A DNA stretch of 64,000 bases from Phytophthora sp. 'mugwort' (taxonomy: Eukaryota > Oomycota > Peronosporomycetes > Peronosporales > Peronosporaceae): positions 8,990,001 through 9,054,000 of the forward strand of contig JAUCEF010000007.1 of the NCBI GenBank assembly GCA_033558025.1, given 5' to 3'. Positions within the stretch are counted from its first letter, which is position 1; every line of letters begins with the position of its first letter. The notes under the pieces are model-generated. The model had not been told where the DNA came from. It ran no database searches and saw only the letters and a program-made list of their open reading frames with translations. The translations under genes were made by a program, and so were the position numbers. Positions 11,954 to 21,985 of this stretch are shown one piece after another.

Positions 11954-14900
11954 TTAATCCATTTCTTCCTTAATCCACGTGCTAATGCCGCGCTTCGGGT
12001 TGCTGTAGTAGAACTTACCCGGCACACTACGCGACTCGCGCTTGACCCACCCAGGAGGAAGCTTCTCGGCCGTCTCCGGGTGCTCCTTTTGCTGCTGAGC
12101 ACGCTTGACCATCTCCTCTGGGTGGAAGTGACAAATCTCTTTAAACATAAGCTCCTTAAGATCCGTCTCGTCCAGGTCGTCCAGGTCGAAGCTCTGGAAC
12201 TTCTCCACGGGCGCATTCTCACGCTCCTCGTCGTAATACATAGCTAGATATGGATGCCGCAGCGCCTCCTCCACGCTAATACGCTTCTCCACATCAAACA
12301 CGAGCATCTTCCACAGCAAGTCCAGCCCCTCCGGGTTCGCGTTCGGGAACATGGTGCTTGTGTCGATACCAGCCACTGCCTGAGTACGGCTCAGAAGTTG
12401 TCGGCCTTTGAGCTTGTTAGCCAGCGGGTTCTCCTTAAAAGAATGCTCTTCTGGGACTCCCAGCACGTTCATGATGAGCTGAAGCTGGTGAACGTACGTT
12501 TCACCTGGAAACAGGGGCTTCCGACCGAGCATTTCGGCAAAGATGCACCCTGCAGCCCAGAGATCCACACCTTCTCCATAAGCACTGCCTAACAGAAGCT
12601 CTGGTGCACGGTACCAACGTGTGACCACATACTCTGTCATTCCCACATCGTCCGCTTCTTTGGAACGTGCCAGTCCTAAATCACAAATCTTGAGCTGGCA
12701 GTCCGAATTAATGAGCAGGTTGCTGGGTTTTAGGTCACGATGCAACACACCAGCGCGATGCATGTGATGCAGACCACTAAGCATTTGGTACAGGAAATAC
12801 CGAATGTGATCATCGCGCAGTACCTCCTTTGAGTAAATAATGCGGTGCAAATCCATCTCCATGAGATCCACAGTCATGTACACGTCACGAAAGTCCGTAT
12901 ATGATGGCGGCGGGATCAAATCCAGCAAACTCAGCACATTTTCGTGTGCCATATGACGAATCAAGCGACATTCTCGAAGAATTTGCTTAAGCTGATGCGG
13001 GTGCCAAATGCAGTCGATAACCTTCTTAATAGCCACATTGCCGCCTGTACGCAGGTTCGTGGCAGCAATCACAATCCCATAAGCGCCACGTCCACACACC
13101 TTGATGAGCTGGTAGTGTCGCGGAATCGTGAACGGAGCACCGCAAACCATAAACGTGTGCATATCAGCATTCTCCTTGCAGATAACGGCGTCCGTCGCAG
13201 TCGGTAATGCTGCACCGTTGCCATCGGGGAAGCGCTTGTGCACTGATTCCTCGTTATCCTCCTTACTACTAACAATCGCACCTGCTGATTGCGTGCGTGC
13301 AGTGTTTTCAGGGGAAAGCTTCACATTAGCCCACCCATGGCGGCGTGCGTGTTCACTACCACCCATTTGAAACTCGTCCAGAGTCACACCTTTCTTGAGT
13401 GCTGGAGTTGCAGCTCCTAGCAGAGCCTGAGGGTGAGCAGCAGGAGTGGCATCCCATTGCAACATATGAGACGATGGCGGATTATTCCGGTCAATTACAA
13501 CGCTCTGGCTCTTCGTGAGTCGCGGTTGGACGCCATCGCCATCTTCTGTAGGCTTCGCGCGTCGGCATGTGATACCTAACTGTACCTTGCCGCAGTATTC
13601 ACCCTTAGCGTTGCTAATCGAATACCACTTACTGTCCGCTGCCATAGCTGCTTCTTCCCGCTTCTTGGTGCGCTCAGTGGCGTCTGCAGCCATCAGATAC
13701 TTGGCAACGTTCAGCGTCGCGAAACCAAGCTGGGACTCGACTCCATTCTTTGAGTGGTCTTTCACATCCACCACAAGTGAACACGTTCCAATGACGTGAC
13801 TGAACGGCAGTTCGAGAATGCGATTCCACACGGGATGTGTCGGCAAATACGATTCATCTCCTGTATTGCGCGGCGTGCCAGTGCTAAATGGGTCTGTTAC
13901 CGGAGTTAAGTTATTGGATGTAGACGTATGTCCGACACCAACAGCAGAAGATGCTGCAGAAGCTGCTGAGCTCGCTACCGACGTCATAAAGCTGAACTTT
14001 CGTGAAAGGTTGGGCATCGAAATACCGCCAATAAGCGTCGAGGGTCCTGTCGAAGTAGTCGACGACGAACCTGATGTTGATCCATTCGCAGCGGATTTTG
14101 GCTTAGACTGCTCACGGTATTGAAGGTGGACTGTAATGCTAGGTTCCTTGACCGTTTTCTTAATCGATGTACCTGCCTTCAGTCCATGGCCCTGCATCAC
14201 CCGCACCAGTAATAAACCATCGAAACCGTGCTCAGCATCCACTTCGTTAAACTCTTGAGGCAGTTTGAGTGTCGTCGCCGCACCAGGAACCTTAAAGACG
14301 GCACTAGCTGCAACAACGTCTCCGTTAATCTCAAACCGCGCGAGTCGTCCGTCCGAATAAAACGTGAACTTGTGCACCCAATTCTGAATAAATTTGCGTG
14401 CATCACGACGATTCTCAAGCTCCTCCTTCCCTGAAGCAACAGCAATTGAGCCATCTACTGACATGCCACCAATTTTGAAGTTGGTCCACAGTGTATGGCG
14501 GGCAAAGTCATGCATGAACGTCACCACACCCGAGTAACCACGGAAGGAGCCGTGGAATGGTACCGACGGCGGATAGTTAGAGCAGAAGATAACATCTTTG
14601 TCAAGCAACCGAAAGAAGCGCGTGAATACCTGCTCCGACGGCGGAGGTAAGGTCACAGCCATATCGCCCTCTGTGCGCCAGTTCCCACTGTGTGCTGTGT
14701 AGAGCACAACTAACATGGCATAAAATTCCTCCATGTCAAGTGGCGCTACCGGAAGTGTAGGAAGCGCCACGATAGCCTCAAGTCCCAGCCGCATCCAGAT
14801 AATTTTCTCCACAGCCGTCGGAGCTGTGACCTGCAGCGTCTTCTTGTCTTCTGTAATAAAGGTAAACCCGTTGGCTCGACTTGATGAATCTTTGACTCCC

Positions 14901-16147
14901 GCTAGCACATACAAATGACTTGCACTGCTGGACGCGGGGCTGCTCGAATTCCGCCGAATCATGCTAGCTGCAGGACTACCAGGTACAGGCTTGCTAGGGT
15001 CACTCGGCGGCTCGATATGGTGAGGTACAAGCGGCTCATCTCGAGACGCTAAATACGCTTCTTTCGAGGCGAATCTTCGCAGAAACTTGCCTTCCAACAC
15101 GTAATAATGTCTCTCCAACCTCCGCAGCCATTCGCTTCTTCTAGTCAACACGCCTTCCCACCTTACTGCTTCGTGATACAACGTGGCTGATTGTGGCCTG
15201 AAATTCGAGTCACGTTCATCTACTCCTGACGGCGAGCTAGCATCCAGTTCCTGAAGTTCTTTCTCGATATCTAACGATGGTCTATCGACATTTTGCAGCG
15301 CTGTCACTGGACCCGGATGCGTTGGGATTGTGCTTGACACTTCCGAGTTTCTGCTTGTCTCCGGCATTTGTGAAGCACTCAATTTGCCATCAGGACGTTC
15401 TGCAACTTGACGAACGCTACTTGCAGTAGAGGGGGGCTCAGTGAGAGAACTGGTCGCGCCCGCTGCTGCAGTAGACGAGATCCTTTCTCCAAGAGTATTT
15501 AACCGCGGGTCTTGTGCCTCCGACAACCGCCGCAGCGACGCATTGTACAGATTCTTCTCCTTCCCATGCAGAGACAGCTTGGCATCCTCCAGAATCTCAG
15601 ACGCGCGCTCGGATATCTGTCCTTGCTGTCTCCACATATTGATCACTCTCTCTCGACTTCCCAACACCATACCAGCAGACATGGAGCTGTCATGGCTCCG
15701 TCGACGATACGCAACGTCATTGCTGCTGGCCAGCACCGACATATCCAGCCCATTGATCATGTCTCTCGTAAAATGCGACAAGGCGCTCTCGCTATTACGC
15801 ACTCGGTCATAAGAAGCTTCACCCCCGGGCGTAGCGAGGCTGTGGGCCCCGTCAATAGCGGGAGTAGCCGCCATATCCGCGACAGGCGGGGACGGCCGCA
15901 TCCTCAGCGAGGCTCTGGTCCACGCTGCACTCTCGGACTGCGTGCGCAGTCGCTCCTTCCTTTTGAGCCTGCGCATTTGCTGAGTAGGGAGCGGATCTAC
16001 ATCGCTTGACGTGCTGCCAGCGCGCGGCTCTCCGTCCGCGGGGCTCGTGCTTGTCGAGGACGTCAAGCTGGCTGGCTCCTCGTATGGGAGCGCGTCCTGG
16101 AAGCTGTCGAACTCGTCCTCGGCCTGCGATGCGTCATTCACCTCCAT
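11954..16147 (-). CDS. MAP kinase with PH, NTF2/SnoaL-like, C2 and WW domains
   Basis: This intronless gene encodes 1,397 aa. The ATG at 16147 (MEVND) is the first true ATG; the frame upstream opens with TTG. Domains in order: a Ser-rich N-terminus, a PH domain (~330-460, WEGVLTRRSEWLRR), an NTF2/SnoaL-like fold (~470-620), a C2 domain split by a Ser/Ala-rich insert (~642-860), a MAP kinase domain (~1012-1304) and a terminal WW domain (~1362-1397, tryptophans at ~1367 and 1391). Kinase landmarks are GRGAYG, AIKK (K1041), HRDLKP (D1138), DLG in place of DFG, and the activation-loop TEY at 1171-1173. A DLDDLDETDL common-docking stretch follows. PH-bearing MAP kinases are known in oomycetes (P. 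sojae PsSAK1 belongs to such a group), but orthology is not established here. The PH and C2 domains suggest membrane or lipid recruitment. Confidence 0.9.
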   Translation of the reverse strand: MEVNDASQAEDEFDSFQDALPYEEPASLTSSTSTSPADGEPRAGSTSSDVDPLPTQQMRRLKRKERLRTQSESAAWTRASLRMRPSPPVADMAATPAIDGAHSLATPGGEASYDRVRNSESALSHFTRDMINGLDMSVLASSNDVAYRRRSHDSSMSAGMVLGSRERVINMWRQQGQISERASEILEDAKLSLHGKEKNLYNASLRRLSEAQDPRLNTLGERISSTAAAGATSSLTEPPSTASSVRQVAERPDGKLSASQMPETSRNSEVSSTIPTHPGPVTALQNVDRPSLDIEKELQELDASSPSGVDERDSNFRPQSATLYHEAVRWEGVLTRRSEWLRRLERHYYVLEGKFLRRFASKEAYLASRDEPLVPHHIEPPSDPSKPVPGSPAASMIRRNSSSPASSSASHLYVLAGVKDSSSRANGFTFITEDKKTLQVTAPTAVEKIIWMRLGLEAIVALPTLPVAPLDMEEFYAMLVVLYTAHSGNWRTEGDMAVTLPPPSEQVFTRFFRLLDKDVIFCSNYPPSVPFHGSFRGYSGVVTFMHDFARHTLWTNFKIGGMSVDGSIAVASGKEELENRRDARKFIQNWVHKFTFYSDGRLARFEINGDVVAASAVFKVPGAATTLKLPQEFNEVDAEHGFDGLLLVRVMQGHGLKAGTSIKKTVKEPSITVHLQYREQSKPKSAANGSTSGSSSTTSTGPSTLIGGISMPNLSRKFSFMTSVASSAASAASSAVGVGHTSTSNNLTPVTDPFSTGTPRNTGDESYLPTHPVWNRILELPFSHVIGTCSLVVDVKDHSKNGVESQLGFATLNVAKYLMAADATERTKKREEAAMAADSKWYSISNAKGEYCGKVQLGITCRRAKPTEDGDGVQPRLTKSQSVVIDRNNPPSSHMLQWDATPAAHPQALLGAATPALKKGVTLDEFQMGGSEHARRHGWANVKLSPENTARTQSAGAIVSSKEDNEESVHKRFPDGNGAALPTATDAVICKENADMHTFMVCGAPFTIPRHYQLIKVCGRGAYGIVIAATNLRTGGNVAIKKVIDCIWHPHQLKQILRECRLIRHMAHENVLSLLDLIPPPSYTDFRDVYMTVDLMEMDLHRIIYSKEVLRDDHIRYFLYQMLSGLHHMHRAGVLHRDLKPSNLLINSDCQLKICDLGLARSKEADDVGMTEYVVTRWYRAPELLLGSAYGEGVDLWAAGCIFAEMLGRKPLFPGETYVHQLQLIMNVLGVPEEHSFKENPLANKLKGRQLLSRTQAVAGIDTSTMFPNANPEGLDLLWKMLVFDVEKRISVEEALRHPYLAMYYDEERENAPVEKFQSFDLDDLDETDLKELMFKEICHFHPEEMVKRAQQQKEHPETAEKLPPGWVKRESRSVPGKFYYSNPKRGISTWIKEEMD

Positions 16148-16623
16148 GGCGACTTGTATGTGGTTTGTCTTCAATTGGCAACCTCGCGTGACTACGTAAA
16201 GGCGCGGTGGGGACCACCTGACGGATGGGAGTCGAGTAGAGGTCGCTAACTACGCTCTGCCGCTCGGATTTCGACGGCGATTGGCTGGTAAGAACCCTCA
16301 CGTGGTGCGCAGTCAAGTACTGGCGCGTATGGAGAGCGGTAGCGCGCACTGGCGAGAAACAAGAGGGGGAACGCAGCCTCCGACCGTCGCTCTGTCGCCT
16401 ATTGCGGTTGTGTGGGTAAGTACAAGTCGGTGAGGAGCTCCGACAGCCCCCTCTATGGGACCCGGTTTTGGACAAGACAGAACTCAGGTGGTCGTGTTGT
16501 TGTTTACACTTGGGAAATGTATTGCCCAGACATCCTCTGACGTGTCAAGCGTGGCGGATGGGAACATCCTAGCCAAGCTGTCACATCGTGCTAACGCTGA
16601 GCTACGACGGCTCAGTGTGAAGT
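16148..16623. other. Upstream region of the MAP kinase gene
   Basis: These 476 bp lie between the MAP kinase start and the stop of the SDR gene; both genes are on the minus strand. They are expected to hold the MAP kinase promoter and 5' UTR. No gene or distinct motif was recognised. Confidence 0.4.
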
Positions 16624-18339
16624 TTACGACAATATAGGCGGGAAGATCTTCTGCTGCGCCATCTCTTCCAGCACGCCACGTACTTCCTTAGTCTTCAACT
16701 GCCACATGACAGTCAAGGAGCCCACAAAAAACGTCAGTGAAAGTGACACCACTCGACTACAAGATACACCATTGCATTGGCCACTACGCACGGTCGGGTA
16801 CTCGTATCGGAAGCCCGTGGACTCGATCTTGGAGCCGTCCGCGTAAAGGTGATTGTGCTGCAGCAATTCCTTGTCGATGTAGGGCGTCAGTGGCGTGTTG
16901 GTAATACCGTGTTGCTGGATGACAGTCCATGAACACAGGCAAGCATAGCGGCGTTAGTGAGGCCAGACCCACACGTAGCGACTTAGAATTCGGGTGTATA
17001 GGCAGAACGTACCGCGCACAGATCGGCCCAGGGCTGCATATGTTTCTCGTTGGCGTCGTCCACGACGTCAGCGAGCCGAACGCGCGCTAGGTTGGACACC
17101 AGCTTGCCGATGAAGCCGGTCTTGATGCGGAAAATCTCCTCCAGCACAGCGTTGATCTTAGCTTGGTCTGCACGAAAACGAGGCTAGTTATATTTATGGA
17201 CGAGCAGCCTTTTGGTGCATGCAGAGCTTACTGGTGTCGTTCTTGTCCACCAAGTTATAGATCTCGCCAGTGTTTCCAGCACTGGTTAGGTGCCACAGTG
17301 CTTGGCATACATCATATACGTGAACCTGTAAGTAAAAGTACAATAAATACGTCAGGTAAGGTGAGTTTCACGGGCATAGAATGACACAGTGCAGATTCCA
17401 CCGTGTTGACACGCATCTCCGCGTCCCAAAGCAGCTTCATCTTCTCCTCTAGCTTCACATATCTAGGCAACACGATGTGAGTCAACCGGTCCAACCAACA
17501 AACACGTAGTAGCGGCACCTACGAGGCGGCGCAGACGATTCGAGGCATGAGTCCTGCCGAGTCCGCCGAACCGTAAACCTAAAAAGCGATAAAAACAGAG
17601 CCGTCAAGCTTAGCTGGGGTAACCATAAATAAGGTAAAGCAATCTGCAAACACACCGTCGCCAGGCGGAGGAACACGACGTTAAAGTTCGACATACGGCG
17701 GATCTCCTCCTCCGCCTCCAGCTTGTATTTGGCCTGCAGAGTCCACGGCTGCAGTTCAGCGTCCTCTTTTGCCGGCTGCTTGGTCTGAGACTTGTACACG
17801 AACGCCGTGGATACTTCAATGTAGCGCTTCACGCCGACCTCCTGCGCCTTCTTGGCTGTCACAGTACAAACATTCGGCTCAGTCCATTGCACCCGCTGCG
17901 CTCTGTCGTAGCCAGCTATAAAGATACAGACGTACCACACTTCACCGACAGGTCGCGGCACTTGGAGGCGTAGACGGTCTCCGAGAGCCCGCACTTAGTC
18001 TCACCCGCCAGGTTGAACACGAAGTCGTAGGGCCCGAATTCCGGGTTGAACGCGCGGTCCACGTGGGCATCGCGTGTCAGGTCCGCCTGAACGAAAATAA
18101 CGCGCTCATCAGCGAAGGCCTCCTTGTGCGGGGCGCTGCACAGCCAAAGGTTTTGTCAACTCTTCGACCTAAAGCGACAGAGGATGCTACAGGCTGCACC
18201 TGAAGTAGGAGATCTCAGGCATCGTCTTGTCGGCCACGCGCACGACCGAAACAAGGTCGCGGTCCACTAAGTACTTGGCGAAGTTTCGGCCTATCATACC
18301 GGCGCCGCCCAGCACCAGCACGCGCGGCTTGCTTGCCAT
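16624..18339 (-). CDS. NAD(P)-dependent epimerase/dehydratase (extended SDR)
   Basis: Nine exons were assigned: 18339-18200, 18135-17936, 17855-17656, 17578-17523, 17462-17402, 17325-17232, 17167-17013, 16914-16792 and 16698-16624. They total 1,104 nt (367 aa) with all phases matching. The N-terminal Rossmann motif GGAGMIG is at residues 11-17, with later NLAGET, RYIEVSTAFVY and VHVYDVCQALWHL, as expected for an extended SDR that modifies nucleotide sugars, steroids or similar substrates. A YKLEAEE stretch may carry the catalytic Tyr/Lys region, although the classical YxxxK spacing is not clear. Substrate cannot be inferred. The gene is divergent from the Stealth gene at 18667. The last intron has several donor options; the chosen one (ACC/gtgcgt) is the only one that restores frame. 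Confidence 0.82.
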
Positions 18340-18666
18340 GTTGTTGTCGTCAATGAAAGTCTTGAAGGATGGCGCGCTTCCCGATACAGGTAGATGTACC
18401 CAATTATGTGTGGTATACACATGTCGGGTTACCACGTAAGTTACGTTAATTAGTACATATGTCACGTAACGTAACATATGTAGTTCACACAGCTACGAAT
18501 TAGCGTTTAGACGAATTATTTTGCGGGACAAGCCCGCGGGACAATTGCACATCCTCGACATTCCACGCCACAACTCCATACTTGCGTACGTGGAGCCTAG
18601 CTACATCTACTGCGATCGCTCGGGCACCTTCCCTTCCTGGTCATACAACTTCCTCTGTCCACCATA
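18340..18666. promoter_or_regulatory. Divergent promoter with TTACGT-rich palindrome
   Basis: A perfect 9-bp inverted repeat (TACATATGT at 18454-18462 and ACATATGTA at 18474-18482) brackets CACGTAACGTA. The preceding 30 bp contain two more ACGTAA/TTACGT-like hexamers, giving a cluster of about four. It lies between the SDR gene and a Stealth gene, so it could serve either or both. The site type is unknown. Confidence 0.45.
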
Positions 18667-20100
18667 ATGTGGAGCTTCCTGGCCCTATTGGGCTTCGCGC
18701 TGACTGTGGCGACACTGCTATACATGGGGCAGGAACCGGACCCACCAGCGCGCGTGGCCGAGCTGATCAGCGGGCTGCCCTCTAAGGACGGCTCACGTTG
18801 CGACGTGGCCAACCTCGACACGTTGCGCCACGCCGCCATCGTATACACGTGGGTTAACGGCACCGAGTCCTGCTACAACAAGCGCCGCGAGCGCGCGGGG
18901 CTGCCGCGCGGCGGCTCTTCGAGAGACAAAGAGATGGGCGAGCTCAAGTACTCGTTGCGCTCGCTGCTCAAATTCGCGCCGTGGCTTGAGGGCCCCATCT
19001 ACATCGTCACTCCGGGCCAGATCCCGGACTGGCTGGACGTGACCAACCCGCGCGTGCGGGTCGTGGACCAGGACGACCTGCTGCCCAAGAGCAAGGCCAC
19101 TCTACCCACCTTCGACACCAACGTCATCGAGCAGTACCTGCACAAAATCCCGGGGCTCACGGACATCTTCATCCACATGAACGACGATTATTTATTCATC
19201 AAGCCCGTGACGCCCGACCGGTTCTTTACGTGTGATGGCGGACTGCGGCTGCTCACGGAGATTAACCACATTCGCCACGTACCGAGCCAGAAGTCTAATG
19301 CCTGGCTGGCCAGTGTGCGCAACACAGTCATGCTTACAGACAAGACGTACGGTGGCGAGCATGTGTACAACTTTCTTAAGCATGCGCCTTTTGTCTACAG
19401 TCGTCTGGCCTTTGAAGAGATCCACAAGAAGTTCGGCAAGGAGCTGGACGCCATGCTACCGCACCAGATGCGCCATCCGGACGACCTCAACATGCCGCTG
19501 CTACACCACATCTACATGCAGGAAGAAGGGTCGAAAAAGCTTGGGATCCCCGTGGAGCTAAACCCACTCGGCGAGTGCAATGACTGGCTGCTTGTGCGTG
19601 TGAAAGACAACATCGAGGACTCGCTGAACGTGCAGTTCAAGAAGGCACTGGAGAACAAGGGCACCGAGATCCTGCTGGCATTGAACGACGAGTACACCAG
19701 CCCCAAGACGGCTGAGCTTGTTGGGCGCTTCTACTCTCAGTTGCTGCCAGAGTCCGCCTTCTTCGAGCTGCCTATAGGCCAGTACGTGAGCGTGGTGAGC
19801 AACTGGCACGGCGCGGACTGCGCCTACGACCCGGATGTGATCCTGCTGCCGGAGCCAAACTTCATGTCGCTTCGAGTTGAGGATGAGGTAGCCGCTGACT
19901 GGGCACCTGTACCGACAGTGACTCGGTTCCGCTCTCCAAATGAGCGTGCCTTTGCCGAGATGATACCGTCGTTCGGGTGGGCCTTGGCCTTAAACATTGG
20001 ATATGGCTTCGGTCTAGCCATTGCAGCCGTGATCTCCGTCTACATTTTCCGGTTTTCCAGCAAAGGTACCCCAGGACTACACGCTACCAAGCAGACGTAA
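18667..20100 (+). CDS. Stealth-family (GlcNAc-1-phosphotransferase-like) membrane protein A
   Basis: A single-exon 477-aa protein of the Stealth family, whose animal member GNPTAB transfers GlcNAc-1-phosphate to lysosomal enzyme glycans; microbial members make phosphosugar-linked glycans. An N-terminal signal anchor occupies residues ~2-20. CR1 is AIVYTWVNGTE (~57-67). CR2 contains ELKYSLRSLL, IYIVTPGQIPDWL, VRVVDQDDLLP, FDTNVIEQYLHKIPGL and HMNDDYLF. CR3 (~220-280) has WLASVRNT and KHAPFVYSR, and the DDLNMPLLHHIYM block follows. A second hydrophobic segment lies near residues 435-460, so the catalytic part probably faces the Golgi lumen. It is convergent with a paralogue at 20525-21985. The acceptor substrate is unknown. 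Confidence 0.88.
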   Translation: MWSFLALLGFALTVATLLYMGQEPDPPARVAELISGLPSKDGSRCDVANLDTLRHAAIVYTWVNGTESCYNKRRERAGLPRGGSSRDKEMGELKYSLRSLLKFAPWLEGPIYIVTPGQIPDWLDVTNPRVRVVDQDDLLPKSKATLPTFDTNVIEQYLHKIPGLTDIFIHMNDDYLFIKPVTPDRFFTCDGGLRLLTEINHIRHVPSQKSNAWLASVRNTVMLTDKTYGGEHVYNFLKHAPFVYSRLAFEEIHKKFGKELDAMLPHQMRHPDDLNMPLLHHIYMQEEGSKKLGIPVELNPLGECNDWLLVRVKDNIEDSLNVQFKKALENKGTEILLALNDEYTSPKTAELVGRFYSQLLPESAFFELPIGQYVSVVSNWHGADCAYDPDVILLPEPNFMSLRVEDEVAADWAPVPTVTRFRSPNERAFAEMIPSFGWALALNIGYGFGLAIAAVISVYIFRFSSKGTPGLHATKQT

Positions 20101-20524
20101 GCGACTGAAGTCTGTAGCTGGAGTCCTGCTGCTCTCTCGCTATTGTAGCCGTAGGTGAATCATACTGGTAAATGAATACATGTTCGATCGCTTCGAACTC
20201 CGAGCTTGACCATCGCTAGGGTCGTCCTCTCACTAGTGAGCATATCAATCTCGCTCAGTAAATGAACACAAATGATTGTTGCGTGGTAGCCACGTCACTC
20301 ATGAATTAAGGCAAGCAACAACCACAAGATATCGCAACATCTACTCTGCACAGAACGCTGGCGATTTTGTGCACATTTGTCATCGTGCTGTAGATACACG
20401 TACTAAACCTACCAACCACCTCGTCGCCCACAGGCCGAGGCGCTTCATGCAGCCGGCCCGTAGCGCCGACAGTCTTGCCTTCGCTTGTCGAAAACACTCT
20501 GCACTGTATTCCCCATCCAGTCAC
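20101..20524. other. Convergent 3' intergenic region
   Basis: These 424 bp separate the stops of the two Stealth genes. A 12-bp perfect palindrome CTCACTAGTGAG lies at 20229-20240 but has no loop and no neighbouring motif. No gene was recognised. Confidence 0.4.
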
Positions 20525-21985
20525 TTACACCTTATCGTAGGCGCCGTTAGCACCCGCTGGTGCTTTATTGCGACGCAACACGATCAAATAGAAGATGTAC
20601 ATGATGATCGCACCCAGACCGAAGCCCATTCCGCGCAGAAGAGAGTTGGTAAATGCCACCCAACGCAGCTCGCGGTACGCAATCACTTGGTACTTGGGGG
20701 CAGCCTCCACCCGCCGCGGGGAAGGCGATAGAATCGTTGGGTCCACTTCGCAGGTGCCAGCCTTGCGCACAGTAAGCGCGTGGGGCTCCGCATCAGGTTT
20801 GAGCTCGAACTGACTGGGCTCAGGCAAGAACTTGTTGAGGAACTCAAGCGCCGTGTCGGCAACGCGCATGTCGGTGTACTCGTCGTTAAGCGCAATAATT
20901 TTGTACGGCGTGGATCCGTCCAGAATCTGGCCAAAAGTCTGCTTGAGCTTGTCGATGTTGTTGTTCTGCATCAAAATCAGCTTGTATCCGGACATCTCTT
21001 CCTCAGGCGGCGAGTAGATTGGGATGCCGAGCTCCTCACTGCCCTGTGCCACCATGTAGTAATGATGCAGCAGCGGCATGTTCATGTCGGGCTTGCCACG
21101 GAACTTGCTCTTGAGTGTCATGTACAACGGACGGTCGAAGATCTGGTGGACGCGTTCAAACGCACGGCGCGAGTAGACAAATGGTGCGTGTTTGATGAAG
21201 TGGCGGTCGTTCTTACCCCAGCGCAAATCCATCTCCTGCTGTGTATTGAGTACAGAAGCGATCCAAATCCCCTTCTTGGGTGTCGGCGGCGTATGGGAGA
21301 TGAGTCCGGCCTCGTGCAGTAGCCGGATGCCGCCGTCACACGTGAAGAACTCGTGGGGAGCGATAGGTTTAGTGAACAAGTAGTCGTCGTTCACCTGCAT
21401 GTAAATATCCGAGAGGCCGGGAATCAGGTACAAGAACTGCTCGATCACGTGCGTGTTGAAGGTGGGAAGGAACTCCTTGGCGTATTCCGGAAACAGGTCG
21501 TCCTGGTCGATGACCTTAATGCGCGGGTTGTTCAGGTCGACCCAGTGTGGGATGTGGCCGGGCGACACGATGTAAATCTGGCCCGTGTGCCACGGCACGT
21601 ACTTCTCGAGCGAGCGAATAGAGAACATGAGCTCGCCGATCTCGCGGTCACGCGATCCGCCCACGGCGTGCTTGCCGCCAGCCTTCTCGCGCAGCTCGCG
21701 GTAGCAGGGCTGGCTGCCATTGACCCACGTGTAGACGATGGACATGCGGCGCAGCTGCTCAAAGTTCTTAATCTGGCACTGGCCCGGCCACTGGTCCATG
21801 ATGGCCTGCGAGTTAAAGCGTTTATCCTCCTCGTCCGACAGCTTGTCGTACGTGTAGGGTGTGGGCGTCTTGGTGAGGAGGTACATGACTAGCAGCAGCG
21901 CGCCGCAAGCCGCCAGCAGCACGTAGCGGAGGTTGCGCTGGTGGCTGAGTGCCATACGCATGCGCACGCCTGCCGGAGTCTTCAT
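20525..21985 (-). CDS. Stealth-family (GlcNAc-1-phosphotransferase-like) membrane protein B
   Basis: A single-exon 486-aa paralogue of the gene at 18667, in the opposite orientation. The N-terminus is cytosolic and basic, followed by a signal anchor (YVLLAACGALLLVMYLL, ~21-37). CR1 is SIVYTWVNGSQ. CR2 has ELMFSIRSLEKYVPW, IYIVSPGHIPHWVDL, IKVIDQDDLFPE and QVNDDYLFTKPI. CR3 includes WIASVLNTQ and KHAPFVYSRRAFE. A C-terminal membrane segment (~450-470) is followed by a short basic tail. Both ends match protein A, but the luminal C-terminal third is diverged. Retention of all conserved Stealth blocks in both copies suggests two working enzymes, or a pair acting together. That pairing is inference. 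Confidence 0.88.
   Translation of the reverse strand: MKTPAGVRMRMALSHQRNLRYVLLAACGALLLVMYLLTKTPTPYTYDKLSDEEDKRFNSQAIMDQWPGQCQIKNFEQLRRMSIVYTWVNGSQPCYRELREKAGGKHAVGGSRDREIGELMFSIRSLEKYVPWHTGQIYIVSPGHIPHWVDLNNPRIKVIDQDDLFPEYAKEFLPTFNTHVIEQFLYLIPGLSDIYMQVNDDYLFTKPIAPHEFFTCDGGIRLLHEAGLISHTPPTPKKGIWIASVLNTQQEMDLRWGKNDRHFIKHAPFVYSRRAFERVHQIFDRPLYMTLKSKFRGKPDMNMPLLHHYYMVAQGSEELGIPIYSPPEEEMSGYKLILMQNNNIDKLKQTFGQILDGSTPYKIIALNDEYTDMRVADTALEFLNKFLPEPSQFELKPDAEPHALTVRKAGTCEVDPTILSPSPRRVEAAPKYQVIAYRELRWVAFTNSLLRGMGFGLGAIIMYIFYLIVLRRNKAPAGANGAYDKV

Noticed and set aside
16148..16174. Longer N-terminus for the MAP kinase
   Set aside because: The extra nine codons begin with TTG; the first ATG is at 16147.
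20229..20240. Palindrome CTCACTAGTGAG as a terminator or regulator
   Set aside because: Twelve bases without a loop in a 3' intergenic region; likely chance.
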